Notes: generated by a model from the sequence alone, not told the origin. Shown: positions 20,949-29,739, counted from the stretch's first letter. The stretch: 64,000 bases of DNA from Pseudothauera nasutitermitis (GCF_004801295.1 NZ_SSOC01000010.1:1-64000), one strand, 5' to 3'. Program-made: numbers and translations.

Positions 20949-22055
20949 TCAGTCCGTAAGCTGTCTCTGACCATCAGCGGAGTTTGACGGCTGCAGGCGG
21001 TGCGTTGGATGACGTCCCACCTGAAGCTGATACAGATGGAACAGCCCCTCTGGCATCGGTAGTCCCCCTTCATAATCTCGCCAGCGCTCTTTGGGAACGA
21101 ACACTGCTGCTGCCGCCTCAGCCTGTGAGTGTTGAGCCTCTTCTCGTAGTGCGACTATCTTTTCAGTACTGGGTTCGCGATGAGTGTGGCTCGGCCAAAG
21201 TCGCGGCGGGCGGTCGTTCTTCTCGACCAGTTGGAGTCGAACGTCGTCCCAGTCCAGCAGCACCGGTACGTCATCGCTAACATCCCCCACACGCCGCCTT
21301 GCACAAAGTCCGAGGACCGACTCGGCTCCGCCTTCCTCGTAGTCGCGGATAGCCGATTCAAAGGCCGATCGTGCTCGCACGACATGCTCCGCGATTGCTC
21401 TACGCAACGCCAAGTGCGCCACTCCCATCTCTTGGACACTTTGTCTTGCGCACCGGCGAACATCAATCTTCTCCGGCTGTTCATCAAGGACTCGCGTCTT
21501 GAAGTCTCCGTCTGCGCTCAGGGACGCCTTGCTCGCGTAAAACTTGATCATCTCGACCCAGCCATTGGGGTCGTTGCTCGCAGCACCTGCTTCCTCGAAG
21601 CCGTGGATGGCAGTCGCTTTGTGCTGGACATAATTCCGTAATTCACACATAAATCGGTAGTCTGGGCTGCGCTCGAAAACCTTGACCAGCTCCGCTTTGG
21701 CAATCAGGCTGAACCGAGGCTTTAGTTCTACGCACTTGAAGTCCTGCCGTACCTGGTCAGCATAGCCTCGCATGGCAGTGAGGATATTTACGATGTGGCG
21801 ATTCGCCTGCCGGATGGTTTCGGCTATCTCCGGATATCGATATTGCGGCTCAACTATCGTGCGCAGGCAAATCTCTGTGAAGGCCAGTTCCATCGAGATG
21901 AAGTTGCCAAGCAGCAATTCATAGCGTTGCTCGAAGGCCAACGCGTCCGACAGAACCTCTCGCGCATGTGCCAGTTCGTTGTAGCGCTCCTCGGTGATAT
22001 CCATTTGCAGGTGCGGTCCGACGACGCGTTGCTCGAGTGTGTATTTTGTAGTCAT
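20949..22055 (-). CDS. Unrecognised protein: HEPN-like helical domain plus C-terminal HTH
   Basis: A 368-aa protein, minus strand, between the SbcD-like and SbcC-like genes of the plus strand. The N-terminal 250 residues look all-helical and contain ELRNYVQHKATAIHGF, whose R-x4-H resembles the catalytic motif of HEPN RNases. The C-terminus (LREEAQHSQAEAAAAVFV, then RWRDYEGGLPMPEGLFHLY) fits a phage/ICE-type XRE helix-turn-helix. The start at 22055 is chosen because AAAGGAG precedes it. Base composition is lower in GC than the neighbours, suggesting independent acquisition. A toxin or abortive-infection effector with self-regulation is a possible role, not demonstrated. Confidence 0.6.
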   Translation of the reverse strand: MTTKYTLEQRVVGPHLQMDITEERYNELAHAREVLSDALAFEQRYELLLGNFISMELAFTEICLRTIVEPQYRYPEIAETIRQANRHIVNILTAMRGYADQVRQDFKCVELKPRFSLIAKAELVKVFERSPDYRFMCELRNYVQHKATAIHGFEEAGAASNDPNGWVEMIKFYASKASLSADGDFKTRVLDEQPEKIDVRRCARQSVQEMGVAHLALRRAIAEHVVRARSAFESAIRDYEEGGAESVLGLCARRRVGDVSDDVPVLLDWDDVRLQLVEKNDRPPRLWPSHTHREPSTEKIVALREEAQHSQAEAAAAVFVPKERWRDYEGGLPMPEGLFHLYQLQVGRHPTHRLQPSNSADGQRQLTD

Positions 22056-22413
22056 ATACCGCTCCTTTGTGCTCCGGGCCTCAAGTGTGCTCGCATTCGG
22101 GGCGAAACGTGAGGTCAACCGGCTACGGCTGCTTTCCGCTGCATGGCAGTCGTCGCGGTGTGACCTTCAACCTCTGCTCCGGATCGATTTCTGATGCTCT
22201 TGCGATCACGCCACCAATTCGACTCATCAGAATAAAGCCAAGCCGCTGACCACGTGCAACTGCCCAACGTGGTGCTGCGGTTCTGTCGGTCCGTGCGTCA
22301 GCGCGACGCACGGAGGGTACTGCGTCGGCGGGATGCTACCCGGCACGGCCTGCGGGGTTGAAAGCGCCGAGTCGTGGAAGAAGCTGGTCGGGTCTTCTCT
22401 TCCGGAGTACGCC

Positions 22414-24918
22414 ATGCAACCGCTCTCCCTCACGCTCAAGGGTTTTCGCGGCATCCGCGATGGCCTTGGCCTGGATGCGCTCACGCTCGACCTCGCGCAA
22501 CTGGCCGGTGACGCCGAACTGGTCGCCATCGCCGGCGCCAATGGGCGCGGCAAGACCACGGTGATGGACAATCTGCATCCCTACCTGGCCATGCCTTCCC
22601 GCGCCGCCCTGGCCGGGCCGGGCGGTTTCTCGTACTACGAGCACGTGTGCCTTCCCGAGAACGAGAAAGACCTGGTCTGGCAGCACGACGGGTGCAGCTA
22701 TCGCTCCCAGGTGGTGATCCGCCTCAACGGCCGGCGCAGGACCGAAGCCTTCCTGTTCGTGGGGGAGGGCGATGGACGCTGGAAGCCGCTGGCACTCGAG
22801 GATGGCACGGTATCGGACGGCAAGGTGGACACCTACGTCCGCTGCGTCGAAGCCGTCTGCGGCAGCGCCGACACCTTCTTCACCTCGGTGTTCTCGGCGC
22901 AGAACAAGCGCCAGCTCAGCACCTACCGCAACGGCGAGATCAAGGCGCTGCTGGCCGACCTGCTGGGGCAGGCGGAAATCCAGGCCATGGGACAGCAGGC
23001 GGCCGAGACGGCGCGGCTGCTCAAGGCGGGCCTCACGGCGATCCGGCAGGAGCAGGGCGGGCTGGAAGCCGAGGCGCGGCGGATTGCGCACGAACGCCTG
23101 CGGCTCGACGGTGCCCCGGCCCGCGTCGCGGCGCATCGGGCGGCCCTGCGGACGGCCCAGGCCGCCCTGGAAGCGGCCCGGACCCGGCATGCCCAGTTGT
23201 TGGCGGAGCACGGGCAGTCCCGCGGCGTGGAAGCCCGCCGGGCGCAGTTGCAGGGCGAATGCCAGGCGGTGATCCAGGCCGGCACCCAGGCGATCGAAGC
23301 CTTGAAGGATGAGGATCGGCGCGAATCCCGGCGGCTGGATCAACTGGAACAGCGCATCACGCAACGCCTGGCGCGGGAGCGCAGTCGCCGCCAGGCACTG
23401 CAGCACCAGCGCCGGCAGTACCTCGCCCTGTTGTCGGGGGCGCCGGCCGCGCGGTGCGCCGAGGTCCGCCTGCCGCTGGCCGAGCGGGTTGCCACCCTGC
23501 GCCTGGAAAGACTGGGCGCCTACCGCGAGCAGGTCCAGCGCTTGGCCCAGTGCCAGGCATCGGAGCGCCTCGTCGGGGAGCAGTTGTCCGCGATCGAGCG
23601 CGAGGCCGGGCAGGCGGCGCTCCAGGCCGAGGACCTGGCCCGGCGCCTTGGCCTGGCCGGGGAAGTGCCGTGTGCCGGCACCGGCCTGCAGGGGCGCTGC
23701 CAGCTCCTGGGCGATGCGCGTGCCGCCCAGGCCCTCATGCCCAGTGCCCGCGGGGCGATCACGCGGCTGGCGCGCGAGAAGGCGAAAGCGCAAGAGGCGT
23801 TGGCGGCCGTTCGCAGGCAGCGCGAGGCGCTCGCCGCGGCACCGCGGGCGCTGGCCCGGTCCGAGCACCGTGCCGACGCGGCCCGCGACCGGGCGGCGCG
23901 GTTTGCCCTGGCGGCGGCCCAGGCCGGCGAACTGGCGAGGGCCGAGACGGGGTTGGCCGAGGTCGAGCGGGAACTGGCGGGGTTGCAAGGTGCGGCGGAG
24001 CCGGAGGCCGAGGCCGGGCTGCAGCCGGCGGAGCACCCCGAGGAGGCTGCGGAGCGCAAGCAGATCCAGGCGGCCCGGCAAGCGATTGCGGCGCGCCGCG
24101 CGCAGCAGGCCCGGCACTACCGCGCCACGCTGGATCGGCTCCGGCAGGCGCTGGCGGCATCGCCGGCGCCCTATGACGAGCAGCGCCTGACCGATGCACA
24201 AACGGAGATGGAGCACGCGGCGCGATCGGCCGCCGCCGCCGAACAGGCGCACCTGGCCGCGGTGCGGGACGCCGAGGCCCTGGGCGCCCTGGCGCGGCAG
24301 GTGGATGCCGTGGCCGGCCGCCAGGCGCAGGTGGCGGGCCGCATCGCCCACGTCGAAGCCGAATTGGGCAACTGGAACCTGTTCGCCAGGTGCATGAGCC
24401 ACGACGGCCTGATCGCGCTGGCCATCGACGATGCCGGCCCGGCCTTGTCGGGACTGGCCAACGATCTGCTGCTGGCCTGCTATGGCCCGCGCTTCACCGT
24501 GTCCATGCTCACCTTGGTGGAAAGCGCCCGGGGCGAGCAGAAGGAGGGTTTCGACATCCAGGTGCACGACGGCGAGTCAGGCGAAAGCAAGCGCGTCGGC
24601 CTGATGAGCGGAGGGGAACGGGTATGGATCAACGAATGCCTGATCCGGGCGGTGGCGCTGTACCTCGCCCAGCACGCCGGGCGGCGCTACGAGACGCTGT
24701 TCTCGGATGAGGCCGACGGGCCGCTGGACCCCGGACGCAAGCGCATGTTCATGGCGATGAAGCGGGAAGTGCTGCGCCTGGGTGGGTATCGGCGCGAGTT
24801 CTTCGTGTCCCAGACGCCGGCGCTGACGGCCATGGCGGACGCGGTGATCGACCTAGAGGCCTACGCCGCGTCCACGCACACGTCCCCGCTGTCCGCATCG
24901 ATTCGGTGTGTGAATTGA
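22414..24918 (+). CDS. SbcC/Rad50-like SMC-family ATPase
   Basis: An ABC-type ATPase of 834 aa. Walker A is GANGRGKTTVMDN near residue 48. Two long Ala/Arg/Glu/Gln-rich coiled-coil arms surround a central turn with Cys residues (VPCAGTGLQGRC), a possible zinc hook. The C-terminal lobe has an ABC signature (LMSGGERVWINE) and Walker B (ETLFSDEADGPLD). The second half of the ATPase is intact, so the gene appears functional. The start at 22414 (MQPLSLTLKGFRGI) matches the family N-terminus. Partner of the SbcD-like gene at 19.6 kb, from which a minus-strand gene now separates it. Confidence 0.88.
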   Translation: MQPLSLTLKGFRGIRDGLGLDALTLDLAQLAGDAELVAIAGANGRGKTTVMDNLHPYLAMPSRAALAGPGGFSYYEHVCLPENEKDLVWQHDGCSYRSQVVIRLNGRRRTEAFLFVGEGDGRWKPLALEDGTVSDGKVDTYVRCVEAVCGSADTFFTSVFSAQNKRQLSTYRNGEIKALLADLLGQAEIQAMGQQAAETARLLKAGLTAIRQEQGGLEAEARRIAHERLRLDGAPARVAAHRAALRTAQAALEAARTRHAQLLAEHGQSRGVEARRAQLQGECQAVIQAGTQAIEALKDEDRRESRRLDQLEQRITQRLARERSRRQALQHQRRQYLALLSGAPAARCAEVRLPLAERVATLRLERLGAYREQVQRLAQCQASERLVGEQLSAIEREAGQAALQAEDLARRLGLAGEVPCAGTGLQGRCQLLGDARAAQALMPSARGAITRLAREKAKAQEALAAVRRQREALAAAPRALARSEHRADAARDRAARFALAAAQAGELARAETGLAEVERELAGLQGAAEPEAEAGLQPAEHPEEAAERKQIQAARQAIAARRAQQARHYRATLDRLRQALAASPAPYDEQRLTDAQTEMEHAARSAAAAEQAHLAAVRDAEALGALARQVDAVAGRQAQVAGRIAHVEAELGNWNLFARCMSHDGLIALAIDDAGPALSGLANDLLLACYGPRFTVSMLTLVESARGEQKEGFDIQVHDGESGESKRVGLMSGGERVWINECLIRAVALYLAQHAGRRYETLFSDEADGPLDPGRKRMFMAMKREVLRLGGYRREFFVSQTPALTAMADAVIDLEAYAASTHTSPLSASIRCVN

Positions 24919-25066
24919 AGTTGGGTACGGAATCGCGGGGTATGCGCGTCTGGCGTACCATTTGAATGCGTATAGCCGCGCTGAAGTCAGCCGGGCATCG
25001 CTGAGCACGTTGCCGCGTCGCGCGGCGGTACGAACCAGGGTCCAAGTTCACGAAAACAGCATTGCC

Positions 25067-25522
25067 ATGATGACCGAACGCTTCCACACCTGCTCGATCG
25101 GTCCTGACGAGGACGCGCTGCGGGCCGCCTTTCTGCATTGCGGCGCGCTGCTGCAGACACGCGGCTGCACTACCATGGGGCTGGCCGTGCACGCCAAGAA
25201 CAACCTCGACGGGACCGTCCGCAGCGTGTTCGGCGAAGACGTGGTCCGGGTGCTGGATCGGGACAACCGGCTGGATATCAAGGGCATCACGATCCAGTTG
25301 CTGACGGAGAAAATCCAGCTGCGCCGGCTCCAGGGGCCGGTACTGGCCGCTTTCGTGGAACCCGCGAAGCTGGACAGGATCGTCGCCTGCCAAGGCGTGA
25401 CCGACATCGTGTTCGTGCCTTGGGCGATCGAGGCGCACGCCGCCTACGTGGCCGCGCACCCGGCCTCGCGGGAGATTTTCCGGTCTTCCCGGTTCGACGG
25501 GCGCGACGCCGGGGAAGCATGA
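25067..25522 (+). CDS. Hypothetical protein of the accessory segment
   Basis: A 151-aa protein from ATG 25067 (MMTERFHTCSIGPDED; a second ATG is at 25070). It has alternating hydrophobic segments (GCTTMGLAVHAKNNLDG, GPVLAAFVEPAKL, GVTDIVFVPWAIEAHAAYV) consistent with a compact alpha/beta fold. No catalytic motif or family is recognised. It follows the SbcC-like gene by about 150 bp on the same strand and has the high GC of its neighbours, so it is probably a resident gene of the element. Confidence 0.6.
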   Translation: MMTERFHTCSIGPDEDALRAAFLHCGALLQTRGCTTMGLAVHAKNNLDGTVRSVFGEDVVRVLDRDNRLDIKGITIQLLTEKIQLRRLQGPVLAAFVEPAKLDRIVACQGVTDIVFVPWAIEAHAAYVAAHPASREIFRSSRFDGRDAGEA

Positions 25523-25673
25523 GGGCGCGGCGGCCCGCGTCCTGGACGCGCATGCCGCGCACGGCGGGCCGTCTCGGTGAGGGAAAGACAGGGCATCGGC
25601 CTGTTGGCGCAATGCCCTGCGGGAACATGGGGCGTCGGTCAGCGGGCCGATGCCGCGCCGGCCGAGGGCCGGT

Positions 25674-25982
25674 TCACGGCGTAGGTTCCGCCATGTCGAA
25701 AACCTCGAGTCCATCGATCACGGCCGCTTCGCTGTCGAACTTCAGCCAGATGATGCCGGCCCGTTCGGCGGCCTCGAAGATCGTCGCCAGATCCCTTTCT
25801 TCCGGAATCCGGTAGCGTGGCGCGCCGACGTAGACGAAGCCACCACAGTCGGTCGGATAGGCATTGACCGACAATTCATCGTCAGCCAGTTTCCGGCGGG
25901 TGGCCGTGCTCAGGTGCGACAACGACAGCGCGGCCAGGGGTTCGATCTGCGCGCGCAGGCTGTTCACCGTTTGTATCTCCAT
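25674..25982 (-). CDS. DUF5983-like small protein
   Basis: A 102-aa protein starting MEIQTVNSLRAQIEPLAAL with AAGGAGGAG upstream. It contains SVNAYPTDCGGFVYVG and DLATIFEAAERAGIIWLKFD, resembling DUF5983 proteins that occur on plasmids and integrative elements. Function unknown. It lies in a minus-strand group with the zinc-ribbon and RadC-like genes. Confidence 0.65.
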   Translation of the reverse strand: MEIQTVNSLRAQIEPLAALSLSHLSTATRRKLADDELSVNAYPTDCGGFVYVGAPRYRIPEERDLATIFEAAERAGIIWLKFDSEAAVIDGLEVFDMAEPTP

Positions 25983-26163
25983 GCGGTTCTCCTCCTTGTG
26001 GGTGGGATGCCGGGCGGCGCTTGGCACGCGCAGCCCGGCGGCTGAAAGTCGCGCCGCAGTCGCGGCAACGAAACCAGCGCAGACTGCCGAGCGTGCCGAG
26101 TGGCACGCCCTCGGCCGCGCAGACGGGGCAGTAGGACGGCACGATGCGCTCCTCGGGTAACAA
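25882..26163 (-). CDS. Small zinc-ribbon protein (weak)
   Basis: A possible 93-aa product with two Cys pairs near its N-terminus (YCPVCAAEG and FRCRDCGATF), spaced as in zinc ribbons. The C-terminal third overlaps the DUF5983-like gene by about 100 bp in another frame and looks low-complexity, so the true product may be shorter or the frame spurious. Kept because the C-x2-C pairs are unlikely by chance. Confidence 0.35.
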   Translation of the reverse strand: MLPEERIVPSYCPVCAAEGVPLGTLGSLRWFRCRDCGATFSRRAARAKRRPASHPQGGEPHGDTNGEQPARADRTPGRAVVVAPEHGHPPETG

Positions 26164-26230
26164 CGGATGACGGGAACGGTACGGCAGGCATGCGGCCGGG
26201 GATGGCGCGATGGGTGACTGGCGTACGGCT

Positions 26231-26812
26231 TTACAGAAGCCCGCGTTCGGCGAACGAAACCACGCTGCTGCCGGCCACGATGAAATGGTCGATGATCCGG
26301 ATATCGATCAGTTGCAGCGCCGTTTGCAGCGTTCGGGTCAGGACTTCGTCCGCCGGCGACGACTCGGCTATCCCCGATGGGTGGTTGTGCGCCACGACCA
26401 AGGCGGCGGCATTGCGGGAAAGCGCCCCCTTGACCAGTTCCCGGGGATAGACGGAAGTCTGGGTCAGCGTGCCCTGGAACAGCTCTTCGCTTTCGATCAA
26501 ACGATGACGGACGTCCAGGTAGAGCACCAGGAACACTTCGCGCTCCAGTCCGGCGCAGTATAGACACAGCCAGTTGCGCACGTCCTGCGGTGACGACAGG
26601 ATCGGCTGGCCGCGCATCCGTTCGTGCAGGCCGCGCAGCAGTAACTCGCGGGCCACCGCCAGCCGATGGGACAGGGCCGCATCGGTGACCGGAATGGCCG
26701 CGGCAGGGACCGCGGCCTCGGCGACATGCAGGGGGGCAGGGCGCGCCCCGTGGGGCGAGGACGCGAACAACTCGCTGACCAGATCGGCATGGGACAAGGT
26801 GGACATATCCAT
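26231..26812 (-). CDS. RadC-like JAB/MPN-domain protein
   Basis: A 193-aa protein with the RadC/DUF2466 signature: a helical N-terminus, RELVKGALSRNAAALVVAHN and the JAMM-type metal motif HNHPSG, then DIRIIDHFIV. Despite the RadC name, its role in DNA repair is not established; copies are frequent on plasmids, ICEs and prophages. The N-terminus lacks most of the helix-hairpin-helix of chromosomal RadC, as usual for mobile-element versions. The start at 26812 is behind a GGAG, which lies inside a predicted leader hairpin. Confidence 0.88.
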   Translation of the reverse strand: MDMSTLSHADLVSELFASSPHGARPAPLHVAEAAVPAAAIPVTDAALSHRLAVARELLLRGLHERMRGQPILSSPQDVRNWLCLYCAGLEREVFLVLYLDVRHRLIESEELFQGTLTQTSVYPRELVKGALSRNAAALVVAHNHPSGIAESSPADEVLTRTLQTALQLIDIRIIDHFIVAGSSVVSFAERGLL

Positions 26813-26849
26813 GGCGTTCTCCTCTATAGATAGAAAGAGCGGGAACGCC
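26813..26849 (-). promoter_or_regulatory. Leader hairpin enclosing the RadC-like ribosome-binding site
   Basis: On the minus strand GGCGTTC (26849-26843) can pair with GAACGCC (26819-26813) immediately before the ATG. The 3' arm follows the GGAG Shine-Dalgarno, so pairing would partly hide the initiation region. A nearly identical arrangement precedes the gene at 29178. Confidence 0.5.
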
Positions 26850-26925
26850 CATCCCGGACGGGGAGGGTTCCCCGCTCGGGATGAAGGTGCCAAGAAGGTA
26901 TCGACGCGGTTGGCACGAAGAGATC

Positions 26926-26949
26926 AAGGCAGGTATCGACTGCGACGCC
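26926..26949. repeat. 24-bp direct repeat, copy 1
   Basis: Begins AAGGCAGGTATCGACTGC and is identical over 24 bp to 29457-29480. It lies upstream of the RadC-like gene, and the other copy lies upstream of the small gene at 29178. Confidence 0.75.
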
Positions 26950-27182
26950 GACGGGGAGCCGGACAGCATCCAAGACAGGATGCGGGTGGATCGAGGCCAG
27001 TTTCTGGCTTCGGGCGCGCCGCTTCAAGAGGGGGCGGCAGACGCTCTACGCAAGCGCCTGCTACCACCTACCGCTTGCGTATGGCGTGGGGGACGAGCGG
27101 TTGCTGTATTGGAGTGCTTCCATAACGGCTTGGCTGGAACATGCCGTTGGGGCCTGAGTCTTCGTTCTTGTCGCGTTATTGC
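26950..27182. other. Intergenic region, no gene seen
   Basis: A GC-rich gap between the direct repeat upstream of the RadC-like leader and the 3' end of the GFA-family gene. No plausible coding frame, RNA gene or clear terminator is seen. It presumably contains the promoter for the RadC-like group. Confidence 0.3.
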
Positions 27183-27584
27183 TTATTTATGCCCCGGTCC
27201 CCATTCCGGATATACAGCGACCTCGGGGCCGTAATGCAGCCAAGGCACCTGATGCGAGGCCCAGATTTGGATCTCAGGCACTTGCTTTGGATCGTCATCG
27301 AGAGTTGCCACGCGCAAGGCGAACGTTGCCCGACCGTCGGTCCTCTTGATCAAGTGCGTTCCGCAATGGCTGCAAAAATACCGATGTTTGCCGGGCGATG
27401 ATTCAAATGCCCTGAGCAGTTGCTCGCCACTAAGCCATTTGAAGTGTTCCGGCTTGACTGCAGCGGCCGTATTGAACGCCGCTGCATGAGATTTCCGGCA
27501 AGTTCGGCATGAGCAGTGCTGAATCACCGAAGCCAGTTTTTGCACTTCATACTGGATCCGGCCGCAGGCGCAACTGCCTTTCAT
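27183..27584 (-). CDS. GFA-family (CENP-V/GFA domain) zinc protein
   Basis: A 133-aa protein with the Gfa zinc-binding pattern: CACGRIQYEV, QHCSCRTCRKSH and RYFCSHCGTHLIKR, i.e. the conserved Cys pairs of the glutathione-dependent formaldehyde-activating family. The ATG at 27584 is preceded by AAAGGAGG. Most Gfa-domain proteins have no assigned reaction, and formaldehyde activation should not be assumed. It looks like cargo within the accessory segment. Confidence 0.85.
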   Translation of the reverse strand: MKGSCACGRIQYEVQKLASVIQHCSCRTCRKSHAAAFNTAAAVKPEHFKWLSGEQLLRAFESSPGKHRYFCSHCGTHLIKRTDGRATFALRVATLDDDPKQVPEIQIWASHQVPWLHYGPEVAVYPEWGPGHK

Positions 27585-27925
27585 GTTCGCCTCCTTTGCG
27601 TTTGCTTCGTCTTTGGTCGGCAGCCCTGCCGTGTCGAGCAGCCTGTCACGAGGGAAGGCCGTGTTGAACCACCTCTCAGGCGGTGACATTGGGGATTCTA
27701 CGCGCGGGTGCCGTATTGAATAGCACGGCGGATGGGCGGGCGGGGCGACGATGCGGGTGCGGGGTTGGACGGCCCCTGTACAGAAGGGCATGCCGGGGCC
27801 AGCGGGATGGCGATCGACGTGAACGCCATGCGCGCCGCCACGATGCCGGCGGGCGCGGACGTTGGGTGAGCGCGATGCGACGGCGGACGCCATCGCATCG
27901 CGGATCGGGAGGGGGGCTGCCCGGC

Positions 27926-28435
27926 TCAGGTGGCCCTGAGCGGCACCTTCACGTCGGGCGGGGCCGGGCCTTCGGCCGTGGCGGGGGCCGGGTCGGCCGG
28001 GGTGGGGCGTTGATCGGATGCCGGGCGGGTTGCCGTGCCCGCGGTTTTCCGGGGCAGGCGGCGCACTTGTGCCGCGGCCCGCGGGTCCGCCACTTCGGGC
28101 AGGCATTCGACGGCCATGTCGCGGCCGTTGCGCAGCCGCTGCTGCAGCGTGACCACAGGCCGGATGAACAGGCTGTGGCACAGTCCGCGGACGAACTGGC
28201 CGATCCGCTTGTTGCGCGTCTCGCGCGCCTCGTGCCGCCGCAGGGATTCCCGGCAGCACAGGTAGAGCGCCAGATGGGCGCGCTTCATCTCGGGATCGGC
28301 CGCCAACTCGGTGATGACTTCCGCGGCGATGGCCGGATCGTGGCCGACACGCCGGTAGAAGCCGACCCAGGCGCGCGCTTCCTCGGTGTCGATGCTGGTG
28401 CGTTGAGCACGGGAACGGGATTTCTCCAGGGACAT
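27926..28435 (-). CDS. Hypothetical protein of the accessory segment
   Basis: A 169-aa protein (MSLEKSRSRAQRTSID). The N-terminal 110 residues are charged and helical (EEARAWVGFYRRVGHDPAIAAEVITEL). The C-terminal 55 residues are Pro/Ala-rich and probably disordered. A GGAG lies 7 nt before the ATG. No family recognised. A helical head with a low-complexity tail would fit a small DNA- or protein-binding accessory factor, but there is no direct evidence. Confidence 0.55.
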   Translation of the reverse strand: MSLEKSRSRAQRTSIDTEEARAWVGFYRRVGHDPAIAAEVITELAADPEMKRAHLALYLCCRESLRRHEARETRNKRIGQFVRGLCHSLFIRPVVTLQQRLRNGRDMAVECLPEVADPRAAAQVRRLPRKTAGTATRPASDQRPTPADPAPATAEGPAPPDVKVPLRAT

Positions 28436-28564
28436 GGTGTTTTCTCCAGGCTGCGTTGAGGGAGCACCCCTCCCCGCGTAGGGAGGCGGCGGACGACTCC
28501 CCGGGGTTGCACGGGCCGGCGGCACTGCTAAGCTGGACACTCACGATCGATGAGGTGCCGAACC

Positions 28565-28795
28565 ATGCTGCGTGCAGGCGATTCGCTACGGTTCACGCCC
28601 GACGAAATCGAGGATTTCCGAAAGCTCGGACTCGACTTCGACGGGGCGCGAACGTGGGGCGACGTCGAACAGGCATTGGCCCGTTGGACCGATACGCTGA
28701 ATGACGAACGTCCCGATCTGCTGGAAAGGATCGCCGTCGAGATGGCGAAGGCCAGAGGCGTCCCGCTACCCGCGCGCTTGACGCGGGTGCGCTGA
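28565..28795 (+). CDS. Small hypothetical protein
   Basis: A 76-aa protein beginning MLRAGDSLRFTPDEIEDFRKLG with GAGGTG before the ATG; an in-frame ATG 15 bp upstream is less well placed. It is acidic and predicted helical. It overlaps the convergent gene at 28766-28999 by 30 bp. No family recognised. Confidence 0.45.
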   Translation: MLRAGDSLRFTPDEIEDFRKLGLDFDGARTWGDVEQALARWTDTLNDERPDLLERIAVEMAKARGVPLPARLTRVR

Positions 28796-28999
28796 GGCGG
28801 CGTGCCGGCCGTTGTGCGCGTTCTTGCGGGCGATCCTGATCCAGCGGTTGGCGATGCGGTCCAGATAGACCAGATCGTCGGCTTCGATCTCGCCCGACTT
28901 GCGCAGGCGGGCGATGACCTCCTTGACCAGGAACGGATCGTCCTTGGCCAGTTGAATCACGGTGGCGGCGATGCGCCGACGGTAGCGATCGAGCGGCAT
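28766..28999 (-). CDS. Small basic hypothetical protein
   Basis: A 77-aa helical, basic product (MPLDRYRRRIAATVIQLAKD, then RKSGEIEADDLVYLDRIAN). It starts 2 bp after the stop of the 58-aa frame upstream, which suggests a two-gene unit driven from the leader at 29.2 kb. Function unknown. Confidence 0.5.
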   Translation of the reverse strand: MPLDRYRRRIAATVIQLAKDDPFLVKEVIARLRKSGEIEADDLVYLDRIANRWIRIARKNAHNGRHAASAHPRQARG

Positions 29000-29001
29000 G
29001 A

Positions 29002-29178
29002 TCAGGCTCCGCCGACTCGATGGGACGCTGCAACACGCCCGGACTGTCCCGGTTGGGACGCGTACGGTTTCAACAGCGCCGGCACGGGCGGGCTGTAGTG
29101 GACGGTCCGGGCATGGCCGGAACCGCCCAACAGAACGGCGAGCGGGCGCGAGTCCGATTGCGCAATGATTGCGTGCAT
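29002..29178 (-). CDS. Short hypothetical protein with structured leader
   Basis: A possible 58-aa product (MHAIIAQSDSRPLAVLLGG). AAGGAG precedes the ATG, and the leader repeats the GGCGTTC/GAACGCC pairing seen before the RadC-like gene. No family recognised. Support comes mainly from the conserved leader and its coupling to the next gene. Confidence 0.4.
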   Translation of the reverse strand: MHAIIAQSDSRPLAVLLGGSGHARTVHYSPPVPALLKPYASQPGQSGRVAASHRVGGA

Positions 29179-29211
29179 GGCGTTCTCCTTCGGAAACGGA
29201 AGGGGAACGCC
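29179..29211 (-). promoter_or_regulatory. Leader hairpin before the gene at 29178
   Basis: GGCGTTC (29211-29205, minus strand) and GAACGCC (29185-29179) can pair around the AAGGAG. Farther upstream a GGGGTTCCCCGTTCGGGAT block (29232-29250, plus-strand reading) matches one upstream of the RadC-like gene. Confidence 0.5.
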
Positions 29212-29456
29212 CTCTCCCGGTGGGGGAACTTGGGGTTCCCCGTTCGGGATAGGCCGCCGGTGTTGGCGGCACGATTCGGCGCCCGTCTGAAGGCGGGCGC
29301 GGGATGAAGGCCCGTGTTCTCGCGAACGGGGCCTTCGCTCGATGCCGCGGAACCCGAAGGCCGGCGGCAGCAATCTGCGTTCGACCCGAAGGTCGAACGG
29401 ACACTGGGGGCTATGGGCCGTAGCGGCCGGACCCGGCAACAGCCGGGCGAACTCGG

Positions 29457-29480
29457 AAGGCAGGTATCGACTGCGACGCC
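29457..29480. repeat. 24-bp direct repeat, copy 2
   Basis: Identical over 24 bp to 26926-26949 and in the same orientation relative to the downstream leader. It indicates that the leader region was duplicated within the element. Confidence 0.75.
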
Positions 29481-29739
29481 AGCGCAGCTGGACTTCAGGA
29501 CGACCGGAGCCACCGCTGAAGGCTGTGCGGACACGATGTCCACGAAAGCGCTTGCAGTATCGTGCGGCCCGTTGCGCGGCTCAAGGCCAGGCGGGGCCTT
29601 GCCACCCGCAAGCGCCGGGCATTATCGCGTGGTTGGAAGGCAATGGCGTTCGGTCTCCCGCGTCAGGTGTTGCGGGTTCGCCCATCCGCCCATTACTTGA
29701 TGTTCATGTCCTCTTGTTTTTGACTCATTCTTCATCCGT

